The translations under genes were made by a program, and so were the position numbers. This document shows positions 17,006 through 25,536 of a stretch of DNA of 64,000 nucleotides, piece after piece. The notes under the pieces are model-generated. The model saw only the letters and a program-made list of their open reading frames with translations. It was not told the origin of the DNA and searched no databases. The DNA comes from Clostridium ihumii AP5. GTDB lineage: Bacteria; Bacillota; Clostridia; Clostridiales; Clostridiaceae. The DNA is taken from positions 186,001 through 250,000 of the forward strand of contig NZ_CCAT010000062.1 in NCBI RefSeq assembly GCF_000612845.1. Reading direction: 5' to 3'. Numbering within the stretch: position 1 is the stretch's first letter; every line of letters starts with the position of its first letter.

Positions 17006-18282
17006 TAGATGACAAGAGAGTTTATGAGTATTTAGAAAATGTCTGTAGATTGATTAAAAATAAATCTGTACATGAAGACATAAAAGATGAATTATTATGT
17101 CATATAGAAGATAGAGTTGAAATAGAAATTTCATCTGGAAAATCTATAGATGAATCTATTGAAATTGCAATTTGTAATATGGGGGATTTTAAAACTGTTG
17201 GTAAGGAACTTGGGAAAATACACAAATCTACACCAGATTGGTTATTATTAATTATCACAGGAATGCTGATAACTTTAGGAATGGTAAGTTTAGCAATGCC
17301 AGATAATAATTATAATAATCTAAGTGAAAATTTTTTTATTAGAAGTTTATCATATGGCATATTAGGTTTATTAGTATTAATTGTATTACAAAAATTTGAT
17401 TATAAAAGTTTAAAGAAACATTCTGTAAATATTTATATAGGTACATGGGCTATATTAATTTTAACAGTATTATTTTCTACTTACATAAGTAAATTTATAA
17501 TACTTCATAAAATAGCTTTTAGTTTTATAAATATGTCTCCATTTGTCTTTGTAATTGCATTATGTGGGGTATTCGATAATTATAATTGGAATAATAAAGA
17601 ATGTTTAAAATGCTTAATTATGTCACTTATGCCTGCTCTATTTTTTATACTTATTCCATCACTTCCAAATGCAATGATATATAGCATATCTATTATGACA
17701 GTTGTTATAGTAGCAGGCATGAAAAAAATATACATTTCTTTATTAGGTGGATTTTCTGTTATTCTTTTCTACTTAATGGTGTGGTCACAACCATATAGAA
17801 TAAGCAGGATTTTTACTTTTTTAAATTATGAGCAAGATATAAATGGTCAGGGTTATATTTATAACACAATAGCAAAACTTATAAAATCTTCAAAATTTAT
17901 AGGTCAAGGTAACATTAGTATATTAGAAACACTACCAAATGCTAAAATAGATTTTGTACTTATTTATATCTTATCTACATTTGGGTGGATTGCTGCTATT
18001 TCTTTAATAATATTAGTACTTGCATTCATAATGAGAATTGGAATTGTATACTTTAAAATTAAAAACAAATATGGGAAATTACTAATTATTGGATTGTTTA
18101 TGTTATTCCTTGTTCAATTTTCAATAAGTATATTAATGAACCTATGCTTATTTCCTATTTTAGGCGTAAATATGCCATTCATAAGTTATGGTATAGCTAA
18201 CCTTTTTATTAGTATAATTTCAATTGGTATAATAAGTAGTATCTACAAATGGGAAAATGTCAAAGTAGTCGTTGATGAATAA
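16996..18282 (+). CDS. HAAS/permease-prefix domain fused to a divergent SEDS (FtsW/RodA/SpoVE-like) membrane protein
   Basis: A 428-residue protein starting at the ATG after GGAGGGG; the upstream in-frame ATG at 16981 lies before that site. Residues 1-80 (VYEYLENVCRLIKNKSVHEDIKDELLCHIEDR, shown here only as a description of the helical repeat) form the HAAS-like domain found on proteins controlled by neighbouring PadR regulators. About ten membrane helices follow. The C-terminal half has SEDS signatures: N-G-Q-G-Y, IGQG, LPNAKIDFVL and MPFISYGIANLF. The usual acidic pair after the T-D-F motif (EE) is replaced by uncharged residues, so glycosyltransferase activity is uncertain. A regulated specialised peptidoglycan polymerase or a non-catalytic relative are both possible. 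Confidence 0.8.
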   Translation: MSLIDDKRVYEYLENVCRLIKNKSVHEDIKDELLCHIEDRVEIEISSGKSIDESIEIAICNMGDFKTVGKELGKIHKSTPDWLLLIITGMLITLGMVSLAMPDNNYNNLSENFFIRSLSYGILGLLVLIVLQKFDYKSLKKHSVNIYIGTWAILILTVLFSTYISKFIILHKIAFSFINMSPFVFVIALCGVFDNYNWNNKECLKCLIMSLMPALFFILIPSLPNAMIYSISIMTVVIVAGMKKIYISLLGGFSVILFYLMVWSQPYRISRIFTFLNYEQDINGQGYIYNTIAKLIKSSKFIGQGNISILETLPNAKIDFVLIYILSTFGWIAAISLIILVLAFIMRIGIVYFKIKNKYGKLLIIGLFMLFLVQFSISILMNLCLFPILGVNMPFISYGIANLFISIISIGIISSIYKWENVKVVVDE

Positions 18283-18310
18283 AAGATTAATATAGAATTT
18301 AGGTGAAACT

Positions 18311-18910
18311 ATGAGTAATACATTAAATTATTATAATTCTTATTTTGATGAGTATTATGATAAAACAGTTGGTATAGATATGAGTAATTTATATGATAAA
18401 TTTTTAAGATATATAAATTATAGTGGTGATATTTTAGATTTAGGTTGTGGTTCAGGTAGGGATAGTTTTTTCTTTAGTAAAAAAGGCTATAATGTTACTG
18501 CAATTGATGGGAGTGAAAATCTTGCAAGGAAAGCTTCTAAGCTTTTAAGTAAGGAAGTTAAGGTGTGTAAGTTTGAAGATTTGGCTTTAAATAAAGAGCA
18601 GTTTGATGGGGTTTGGGCATTAGCATCATTACTTCATGTTAGTAAGGAGAGTATTGTAGATGTTATTAATAATGTTAGCCATGGTTTAAAAGATGGTGGA
18701 GTTTTTTATATGTCTTTTAAGTACGGTGACATTGAATATATAGATTGTAATGATAGATATTTTAATTGCTATACAGAAGACAGCTTTAAAGATGTTTTAA
18801 AAGAAGTTAAAAGCTTAAAGATTATAGAAATGTATAAAACAGAGGATAAAATGCCAAATAGAGATAATTTAGTTTGGCTAAATGTTTTATGCATGAAAAA
18901 CAATAATTAA
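18311..18910 (+). CDS. Class I SAM-dependent methyltransferase
   Basis: A 199-residue Rossmann methyltransferase. Motif I is ILDLGCGSGRD (41-51), followed by the acidic end of strand 2 (VTAIDGS), motif II-like FDGVWALASLLHV and motif III-like LKDGGVFYMSF. The size fits small-molecule methyltransferases of the Methyltransf_11/25 type. The substrate cannot be deduced. It lies 28 bp after the SEDS-like gene and may be its operon partner. A terminator follows. Confidence 0.82.
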   Translation: MSNTLNYYNSYFDEYYDKTVGIDMSNLYDKFLRYINYSGDILDLGCGSGRDSFFFSKKGYNVTAIDGSENLARKASKLLSKEVKVCKFEDLALNKEQFDGVWALASLLHVSKESIVDVINNVSHGLKDGGVFYMSFKYGDIEYIDCNDRYFNCYTEDSFKDVLKEVKSLKIIEMYKTEDKMPNRDNLVWLNVLCMKNNN

Positions 18911-18914
18911 GATG

Positions 18915-18944
18915 AAGCCATATTAGTTTATGGCTTTATTTTTT
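18915..18944 (+). terminator. Intrinsic terminator
   Basis: AAGCCAT and ATGGCTT form a stem around an 8-nt loop and are followed by TATTTTTT. Confidence 0.82.
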
Positions 18945-18998
18945 GGGGGATAGTATAATGTAAATAATTAGATTTAGATACTTAAATTTAAAAATACC

Positions 18999-19213
18999 AT
19001 AATGAATAAATTTAAAACACTATTCTGTGAAATTTTCAAAGAAGTTGTAAATATCTTTTTATTTAAATTTTATGACTACCTTCAGATGCGACCTCCTATC
19101 TTAACTTCAGCTTACCACGTCCTTGTGGTAAGGTCCTAAAATTCAAATAAAAATCTATAACATCTTCTAACTCAAATTTCAATGAATAGCTTATTTAAAA
19201 TTTTCATTAACAA
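18999..19213. repeat. Long imperfect inverted repeat with a G+C-richer structured centre
   Basis: Two arms of about 79 nt (about 18999-19078 and 19133-19213) are imperfect reverse complements. Matching blocks in order include TAATGAA, CTATTC, TGAAATTT, AAG.TGT, TTTTATTT.AATTTTA and GAC. The central 55 nt are unusually G+C-rich for this genome and contain the perfect hairpin CTTACCAC/GTGGTAAG (19111-19118 with 19125-19132). No ORF covers it. It could be a MITE-like element or a long structured RNA. No clear target-site duplication was seen. Confidence 0.7.
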
Positions 19214-19286
19214 ATAATAAAATAAATAATTTAAAAGAGATTAGTTTAGTATATTTTTTTGAATTTTAAGTATAGGATGAGAAGGT

Positions 19287-19421
19287 ATGATGTGTAACGA
19301 GAAATTCAATATTTCTTTAAAGGATAATGTTTTTGGAGTTAATGGAGGAGTTAACTATAAAAGGTTACATTGTCCTAAATGCAATAAATATACTATGTGC
19401 AAAGGAATTAAAAAAGAATAA
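19287..19421 (+). CDS. Small zinc-ribbon-like protein (44 aa)
   Basis: A 44-codon ORF that ends in a cysteine cluster, HCPKCNKYTMCKGIKKE (a CxxC followed by a third Cys and a preceding His), as in small zinc knuckles. It begins with a Met-Met pair after GAGAAGG and stops 33 bp before the helicase gene. The composition and its position immediately upstream on the same strand support it being real. Function is unknown. Confidence 0.5.
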   Translation: MMCNEKFNISLKDNVFGVNGGVNYKRLHCPKCNKYTMCKGIKKE

Positions 19422-19454
19422 GAATTTAAATTTATATAAATATGAGGTTAGTAT

Positions 19455-21923
19455 ATGGTGATAAATAAAATTTTAGAAACTAATGAGGAATTAATTGTAG
19501 AAAAGGAAATAGAAATAGGTTCTAATCGTAATGTTAGTACTGGAGATAGAAATTATCTTTATTATAAACTTAAAGAGAGCTTTAAAAGTGCTAAGTCTAT
19601 TGATATTATAGTTTCTTTTTTGATGGAGTCAGGTGTTAAACTTATTTTGAAAGATTTAGAAGAAGCTCTTAGTAGAAATGTAAAAATTAGAATTTTAACA
19701 GGAAATTATCTCAATATAACTCAGCCAGAAGCTTTATATCTTTTAAAAGATAAGTTAAAGGATAGAGTTGATTTAAGATTTTACAATATAAAAAGCAAGT
19801 CATTTCATCCAAAGTCTTATATGTTTCATAATGATTTAGATAGTGAAATTTATATAGGTTCATCAAATATTTCAAGAGGAGCGTTAACTTCTTCTATAGA
19901 ATGGAATTATAGATTTTTGAAGTCAGAGCATAAAAGTGATTATGAAGAGTTTCAAAATACATTTGACGATCTTTTCTTTAATCATTCAATTATTATAGAT
20001 GATGAAGTTTTAGAAAACTATTCTAAAAGCTGGGTTAGACCGCATGTGTATAAAGATTTAGATAATAGTAGTAAAGAAATGAAGGTTATAGATATTGTGG
20101 AGCCAAGAGGTGCTCAAATAGAGGCATTGTATTCTTTAAATAAATCTCGCTTAGAGGGTTTTGATAAAGGCCTTGTTGTTGCAGCTACAGGTATTGGAAA
20201 GACATATTTGGCAGCTTTTGATTCTAAGAAATATGAAAGAGTTTTATTTGTTGCACATAGAGAGGAAATAATAAAACAAGGTGCTGAAAGTTTCAAAATA
20301 GTAAATAAAACAGATGATATAGGATTTTTTTATGGTGATAATAAGTCTACAAATAATAGAATAGTTTTTGCTTTGGTTCAAACTCTAGGTAAGAGTGAAT
20401 ATTTGAATTCAAACTATTTTGAAAGAGATTATTTTGATTATATAGTTATAGACGAATTTCATCATGCTACATCAAATAATTATAAAAATATTATAGAGTA
20501 TTTTACACCTAAGTTTATGCTTGGGCTTACAGCAACACCAGAAAGACTTGATTCAAAAGATGTTTTTGCAATTTGTGATTATAATACAGTTTATGAAGTT
20601 AGGCTTAAAGATGCAATAAATAAAGGATGGTTAGTACCTTTTAGATATTATGGAATTTATGATGAGACTGTTGAATATTCAAGTATAGAACTTAAAAATG
20701 GAAAATATAATGATAAACAATTAGAAGAAGCTCTAATGATTAATAAGAGAGCTAATCTTATTCTAAATAATTACTTAAAATATAATTCAAAGTCTGCTAT
20801 TGGATTTTGTACTAGTAAAAGCCATGCAAAGTATATGGCAAATTATTTTAATTCTAATGATGTAAAATCATTAGCTGTTTATAGCGGAAGTTGTAGCGTT
20901 CCAAGGGAAGAAGCTCTTAATAAACTTAAAAGTGGAGAAATAAAAGTTATATTTTCAGTGGATATGTTTAATGAAGGATTAGACATTCCATCTATAGATA
21001 TGGTTTTATTTTTAAGACCAACACAATCTCCAACTATTTTCTTACAACAGCTTGGAAGAGGACTTAGAAAATATAAAGATAAAAAGCACTTAAATGTATT
21101 AGATTTTATAGGAAATTATAAAAAAGCAAATTTAATACCATTTTTACTTACAGGAAAAGACAAAGTAGAAAGTGGTAAAATTAGAAGTAATCCCATGACT
21201 TATGATTACCCAGAGGAGTGTGTAGTAGATTTTGACTTTAGACTCATAGATATTTTTAAGAAAATGGCTGAAAAAGAAATATCTATAGTAGAGAAGATAA
21301 AAGAAGAGTTTTATAGAATAAAAGAAGAGATTGGACATAGACCAAGTAGAGTAGAGTTCTTCATTAATATGGATAGTGATATTTATGATAATTTAAAAAC
21401 TAAAGCTAAGATAAATCCACTTAATAATTATATGGAATTTTTATATGAAAATAATGAGCTTAGTGAGGAAGAACTTGAATTATATAACACAATAGGACGA
21501 GAGTTTATAAATATGATAGAAACTACATCTATGAGTAAATCATATAAGATGCCTCTATTTTTAGCATTTTATAATTCTGGCAATATAAAAATGAGTATTA
21601 ATGAAGAAGATGCATATGAAAGTTTTAAGGCTTTTTATGAAAAGGGAAGTAATAAAGTAGATATGCTAAAAGATAAAGGAACAGCTGATTTTGAAAGTTG
21701 GGATAAAAAAAGATATATAAAGTTAGCAAAAGACAATCCTATAAAAGCACTTTTAAAAACTCATAGTGACTTTTTTAGAAAAGATGATAATTGTGTATTA
21801 GGTTTTTATAGTGATATGAAAATATTTATTAGCAATGAAACATTTAAGAAACATTTTAAAGATGCTATAGATTTAAGAACTTTGAAATATTATGAAACAA
21901 GACATAATATAAAAAATAAGTAA
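19455..21923 (+). CDS. PLD-domain DEAD/DEAH-box (SF2) helicase
   Basis: An 822-residue protein. Residues 40-190 are a phospholipase-D-like nuclease domain with one HxK motif (His118-x-Lys120) and the downstream GSSNISRGA. Residues 215-600 are an SF2 helicase: Walker A ATGIGKT (244-250), DEFHH (333-337), LTATPERLD, and the C-terminal RecA lobe with VDMFNEGLDIPSID and QQLGRGLRK. The last 220 residues are helical and of unknown function, with no obvious DUF3427. This architecture resembles subunits of restriction or DNA-damage systems, but no known system is complete here. It is followed after 14 bp by a MazG-like gene. Start at ATG after GAGG. Confidence 0.85.
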   Translation: MVINKILETNEELIVEKEIEIGSNRNVSTGDRNYLYYKLKESFKSAKSIDIIVSFLMESGVKLILKDLEEALSRNVKIRILTGNYLNITQPEALYLLKDKLKDRVDLRFYNIKSKSFHPKSYMFHNDLDSEIYIGSSNISRGALTSSIEWNYRFLKSEHKSDYEEFQNTFDDLFFNHSIIIDDEVLENYSKSWVRPHVYKDLDNSSKEMKVIDIVEPRGAQIEALYSLNKSRLEGFDKGLVVAATGIGKTYLAAFDSKKYERVLFVAHREEIIKQGAESFKIVNKTDDIGFFYGDNKSTNNRIVFALVQTLGKSEYLNSNYFERDYFDYIVIDEFHHATSNNYKNIIEYFTPKFMLGLTATPERLDSKDVFAICDYNTVYEVRLKDAINKGWLVPFRYYGIYDETVEYSSIELKNGKYNDKQLEEALMINKRANLILNNYLKYNSKSAIGFCTSKSHAKYMANYFNSNDVKSLAVYSGSCSVPREEALNKLKSGEIKVIFSVDMFNEGLDIPSIDMVLFLRPTQSPTIFLQQLGRGLRKYKDKKHLNVLDFIGNYKKANLIPFLLTGKDKVESGKIRSNPMTYDYPEECVVDFDFRLIDIFKKMAEKEISIVEKIKEEFYRIKEEIGHRPSRVEFFINMDSDIYDNLKTKAKINPLNNYMEFLYENNELSEEELELYNTIGREFINMIETTSMSKSYKMPLFLAFYNSGNIKMSINEEDAYESFKAFYEKGSNKVDMLKDKGTADFESWDKKRYIKLAKDNPIKALLKTHSDFFRKDDNCVLGFYSDMKIFISNETFKKHFKDAIDLRTLKYYETRHNIKNK

Positions 21924-21937
21924 AAGGACGGTGTTTT

Positions 21938-22252
21938 ATGAAGGTTTATGATAAGCTTGTGAGAGATTTAATTCCAGATATAATAAGTAAGGATGATTCT
22001 ATGTGTGATATAGAAATTTGTGACAAAGATGAGTTGTCAAAACGATTAGAGGATAAGTTAAAGGAAGAGGTTGGTGAGTATTTAGAAGATAAAAATCTAG
22101 AAGAACTTGCTGATGTTATGGAGGTATTGTTTGGACTTGCACATAGTTTAGGTTATAGTGAAGAAGACCTAATGAAGAAAAGGGAAGAGAAGTTAGCTTT
22201 AAGAGGTGGATTTAAGAAGGGGATAATTCTTAAAAGCGTAAGTAAAAAGTAG
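21938..22252 (+). CDS. MazG-like phosphoribosyl-ATP pyrophosphohydrolase family protein
   Basis: A 104-residue all-alpha NTP pyrophosphohydrolase. The opening YDKLVRDLIPDII is diagnostic of this short family. The metal-binding pattern appears as LKEEVGEYL and then EELADVMEVLFGLA (ExxE and ExxD). Such enzymes hydrolyse (d)NTPs or modified nucleotides. It begins 14 bp after the PLD-helicase, so the two are co-transcribed, which suggests nucleotide or nucleic-acid quality control or defence. Start at ATG after AAGGACGGTG. Confidence 0.85.
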   Translation: MKVYDKLVRDLIPDIISKDDSMCDIEICDKDELSKRLEDKLKEEVGEYLEDKNLEELADVMEVLFGLAHSLGYSEEDLMKKREEKLALRGGFKKGIILKSVSKK

Positions 22253-22278
22253 TGTTAATTTTTTAGGGGGCTATGGGG

Positions 22279-22719
22279 ATGGTTAATATTAAAGTAGTTG
22301 ATGAAAGTAATTACAAAGCATGTTTCAATATTAAGGTTAAAGATGAACAAGAAAAATTTATAACAAATCCTATAGAATGCTTAGCAAAAGCATATGTTTA
22401 TAGAGAATTCGTTTATCCATTTGCTATTTATAATGATGATTTGGTTATTGGATTTGTCATGATTAGATTTAATAAGGAATTTAACAATTATTTTATTTGG
22501 CAATTTATGATTGATGAAAAATGTCAAGGTAAAGGATATGGAAAACAATCTATGAATAGAGTTTTAGAATGGATTAAGTCTGATGGAAAAAGTAATGAAG
22601 TAGTTATAACTTACATTGAAGGTGATGACATAGCTAAGAACCTATATACAAGTTTAGGTTTTAAGGAATTTCAAAATTTTGATGGTGAAGTTGATATGAT
22701 TAAAAAAATAGCTAGGTAG
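22279..22719 (+). CDS. GNAT family N-acetyltransferase (spermidine acetyltransferase-like)
   Basis: A 146-residue GNAT. The start is the second ATG, 8 nt after AGGGGG; the first ATG is only two bases from that site. The acetyl-CoA binding loop is CQGKGYGK after the strand YFIWQFMIDE, and the C-terminal motif B is NLYTSLGFKEF. It resembles BltD/PaiA-type polyamine acetyltransferases, but the acceptor is uncertain. It may be the last gene of the helicase/MazG transcript (26 bp after it). A strong terminator overlaps its stop. Confidence 0.8.
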   Translation: MVNIKVVDESNYKACFNIKVKDEQEKFITNPIECLAKAYVYREFVYPFAIYNDDLVIGFVMIRFNKEFNNYFIWQFMIDEKCQGKGYGKQSMNRVLEWIKSDGKSNEVVITYIEGDDIAKNLYTSLGFKEFQNFDGEVDMIKKIAR

Positions 22720-22743
22720 AAAATATTCTACCTAGCTATTTTA
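22705..22743 (+). terminator. Intrinsic terminator after the GNAT gene
   Basis: A perfect 17-bp stem (AAAATAGCTAGGTAGAA with 22727-22743) around a short AT loop, overlapping the stop codon. Confidence 0.9.
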
Positions 22744-22923
22744 GATATGTCGAATAATAAAAAATAATAAAAAAAGCGACAATAAAAATTTTAAAAATGG
22801 TTTAATACAAAAAATATCAATATAATTTATGAAGACAACTTAAAGGAAATAATAAGTTTGATAAAAAAACCGTATATTCTTATTAAAAGAAATAATTGCA
22901 AAAAAAGTGATAAACAGGCTCTA

Positions 22924-22952
22924 TTGAAAATGATTATCATTGATGATATATT
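22924..22952 (+). promoter_or_regulatory. Promoter with embedded Fur-box-like operator
   Basis: TTGAAA (22924-22929), a 17-nt spacer and TATATT (22947-22952). The spacer contains AATGATTATCATT (22929-22941), identical to the core of the 19-bp Fur consensus, with 15 of 19 positions matching over 22926-22944. Repression by Fur with iron would block RNA polymerase here. The rest of the 330-bp gap shows no other feature. Confidence 0.6.
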
Positions 22953-23075
22953 TGTTTTATGGTTAATTTTAATTGTGATTTAGAATAGTTTGAAAGTATA
23001 TTTAAATATTAGTAATGGTATTATTAAAGACATAAATGACTTGGGAGTTGAAGATGTATGTAGGAGGTAATAGAA

Positions 23076-25535
23076 ATGATTAGCAATAATATCATTGATA
23101 TTAGAGATGTTAAAGAAAATCAACTAGATATTGTTGGAGGAAAAGGTGTAAATCTTGGAATAATGATATCAAACAATATACAAGTTCCAGATGGGTTTAT
23201 AATAACAGCTTATGCTTACAAAAATTATCTTGAATATAATGGTATATTAAAGGATATAGAAGAAAAAATAAATAAATTTAATGAAAATGATATTGAGTTA
23301 GAACTAGAAAAAATTAGAGAAAATATCTTAAATGGAGAATTCTCGAATAATATAAAACAAGAAATACTGAAAAAATATGATAGATTTAGCATACCAATTC
23401 ATGTTGCTGTAAGATCATCAGCTACTGCAGAGGATTTACCAGAGGCAAGTTTTGCAGGGCAACAAGAAACATATTTAAATGTTACTAAAAAAGAAGAGTT
23501 ACTTTTATCAATAAAGAAATGTTATGCATCTCTTTGGAGTAATAGATCCTTTCTTTATAGAACTAATAATAATTTTAATCATCTTGAAGTTTCCATTGCT
23601 GTGGTTGTTCAGGAAATGGTAAACTCTGAGGTCTCAGGGGTTTTATTTACAGCAAACCCGAGTACAGGAAGCAATGAAATGATTATTGATGCTTCATATG
23701 GATTAGGTGAAGCTATTGTATCAGGAAAAGTTAATCCAGATAATTATGTACTTGATAGTGATGGAAAAGAAATTCATACAAAAATAGGGAATAAAAAAAT
23801 ATCTATTGTATACTCTGAGAATGGAACAAAGGAAATAGATAATTCAAATAAAATGAGAGAAGAAAGATGTCTTAGTAAGGACAACCTAAAAGATTTATTT
23901 AGTGTATCAATGAATATTAAAAAATTATATAAAAAGCCAATGGATATTGAGTGGGCCATAAAAAATAACAGAGTTTATATTTTGCAGGCAAGACCAATAA
24001 CTACTATAAAAAAAGTTAAGAAACCACAAAAAAAGTATTCTGACAAGGAAAAGAAATATTTAAATAATATGATTGAACATTTTCCTGTTCATTGTTATCC
24101 ACTGGATTATGAAATTGCAATGATACTACAAAATATGAAGTTTGAGTTATTTAAGGAAGTTGGGATAAATTTAAAGAGTCCAATTTATATGGATAATGAT
24201 GGAATTATACAGATGAATAAAATTAAGTTTAATTTAAATTTTAAAATTTTAAAATTCCCTAGTGTTTATAGAGATTATAAGAATAATCTTAAAAATATGG
24301 AGGAAGGAGAAAAGATTTTAAATTTTTGTAATATAGAAATAAATAGAGTTGAAAAAGAACTTTATAGTAATAAATGCTATTCATTATCAAAAATTAATGA
24401 GTATATAAATTTCATCATAAAAATTCATAAAAAAATAGCATATGCACGTTTTAGATATTTTCTTTTTCCAGCAGTAATTGTTGGTGAAAATTTAGAAAAA
24501 GAAATTAAAAAAATTAATAAGTCATACACTGAATATGATTTGTTATCAAATTTAAATTATATTACTCTTGATGTAAATAAAAAAATAGATAAAATTGTAT
24601 TACAAATGGCTAAAAACAAGGTCTTGGTGGATGATATAAAAAGTGGAATTAATTATGAATATTTAAAGTCACACTACCATAAAGAATCAATTATAATAAA
24701 AGATTTTTTAAAACAGTATGGATGGAAATCTGATTATTGTTGCATTCCATTTTCATCTACATCATGGAATGAAGATCCCAATAGATTATTAAAAATTTTA
24801 AAAATATCTATGTCGTCATTAGAAAATGAAAGTAATGATAGTAATTATAAAAAATATGAATATATTCTTAAAAATTTAAAAGCTAATAATAAAATAAATA
24901 AGTTTAATAAACTTAATAATGAGATTTCTTATTATAGATTGGCACATGTAAGAAGAGAAGAAAGTCAATATACTTGGGAAAAAGGGTTTGGACTGTTAAG
25001 ATGGTTGTTAACTAGTATAAGCCAAATAATGAGTATTCCTTATGAGGATTTGCTATATTTAAGATTAAATGAATTACAAAAAGTGTTGGTAGCAGAAGAA
25101 ATAAGTAAAAAATATAAAGATATAATTTCTCATAGAAAATCACTTAGAAGTCAAGCAGAGATTACTTGGGAACAGTTATCAATAGATGCTTTTAGATATG
25201 ATGATAAGAATGTTTTTCATGGAGTTAGTGGTAGTTTAGGAAAAGTTAGAGGTAAGGTTCGTATTGTAAATAATCATAATGATTTTAGTAAATTAGAAAA
25301 AGGAGATATACTTGTATGCCCATATACTGACCCAGAATGGACTCCGTTATTTAAAGTAGCAAAAGCCGTAGTTTCAGATACTGGAGGTGCACTTTCACAT
25401 GCAGCTATTGTAGCTAGAGAATATGGTATTCCAGCAGTATTAGGTGTTGGTAATGCAACTTCAAATTTAATTGATGGTGAATATATTGTAGTTGATGGTG
25501 ATAATGGAATTATAAAAAAAATTATGGAGGAGTAA
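23076..25535 (+). CDS. Rifamycin phosphotransferase-like PEP/ATP-utilising enzyme
   Basis: An 819-residue protein. Residues 1-315 are the ATP-grasp PEP/pyruvate-binding domain (GGKGVNLG, VAVRSSATAEDLPEASFAGQ, SGVLFTANP, GLGEAIVSGKVNPD). Residues about 320-735 are a variable helical domain. The C-terminus is the swivelling phosphohistidine domain with His775 in TGGALSHAAIVAREYG. The order ATP-grasp, variable, His matches rifampin phosphotransferase (Rph), not PEP synthase, which would end in a PEP-binding TIM barrel that is absent here. Rph transfers the ATP beta-phosphate to rifamycins; other acceptors are possible because the middle domain is poorly conserved. It is coupled by 1 bp to a MATE exporter. 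Confidence 0.8.
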   Translation: MISNNIIDIRDVKENQLDIVGGKGVNLGIMISNNIQVPDGFIITAYAYKNYLEYNGILKDIEEKINKFNENDIELELEKIRENILNGEFSNNIKQEILKKYDRFSIPIHVAVRSSATAEDLPEASFAGQQETYLNVTKKEELLLSIKKCYASLWSNRSFLYRTNNNFNHLEVSIAVVVQEMVNSEVSGVLFTANPSTGSNEMIIDASYGLGEAIVSGKVNPDNYVLDSDGKEIHTKIGNKKISIVYSENGTKEIDNSNKMREERCLSKDNLKDLFSVSMNIKKLYKKPMDIEWAIKNNRVYILQARPITTIKKVKKPQKKYSDKEKKYLNNMIEHFPVHCYPLDYEIAMILQNMKFELFKEVGINLKSPIYMDNDGIIQMNKIKFNLNFKILKFPSVYRDYKNNLKNMEEGEKILNFCNIEINRVEKELYSNKCYSLSKINEYINFIIKIHKKIAYARFRYFLFPAVIVGENLEKEIKKINKSYTEYDLLSNLNYITLDVNKKIDKIVLQMAKNKVLVDDIKSGINYEYLKSHYHKESIIIKDFLKQYGWKSDYCCIPFSSTSWNEDPNRLLKILKISMSSLENESNDSNYKKYEYILKNLKANNKINKFNKLNNEISYYRLAHVRREESQYTWEKGFGLLRWLLTSISQIMSIPYEDLLYLRLNELQKVLVAEEISKKYKDIISHRKSLRSQAEITWEQLSIDAFRYDDKNVFHGVSGSLGKVRGKVRIVNNHNDFSKLEKGDILVCPYTDPEWTPLFKVAKAVVSDTGGALSHAAIVAREYGIPAVLGVGNATSNLIDGEYIVVDGDNGIIKKIMEE

Positions 25536-25536
25536 C

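Noticed and set aside
19071-19140. Possible tRNA or other known structured RNA in the G+C-richer patch
   Set aside because: On neither strand is there a T-loop GTTCRA motif or cloverleaf pairing. The patch is better described as the centre of a long inverted repeat.
22931-22984. Short ORF beginning MIIIDDIFVLW inside the Fur-box promoter
   Set aside because: It has no ribosome binding site and starts upstream of the predicted transcription start; its first codons are the Fur box itself.
23076-25535. Phosphoenolpyruvate synthase (PpsA)
   Set aside because: The phosphohistidine domain is at the extreme C-terminus and the PEP-binding TIM barrel is absent, which fits rifamycin phosphotransferase-like enzymes.
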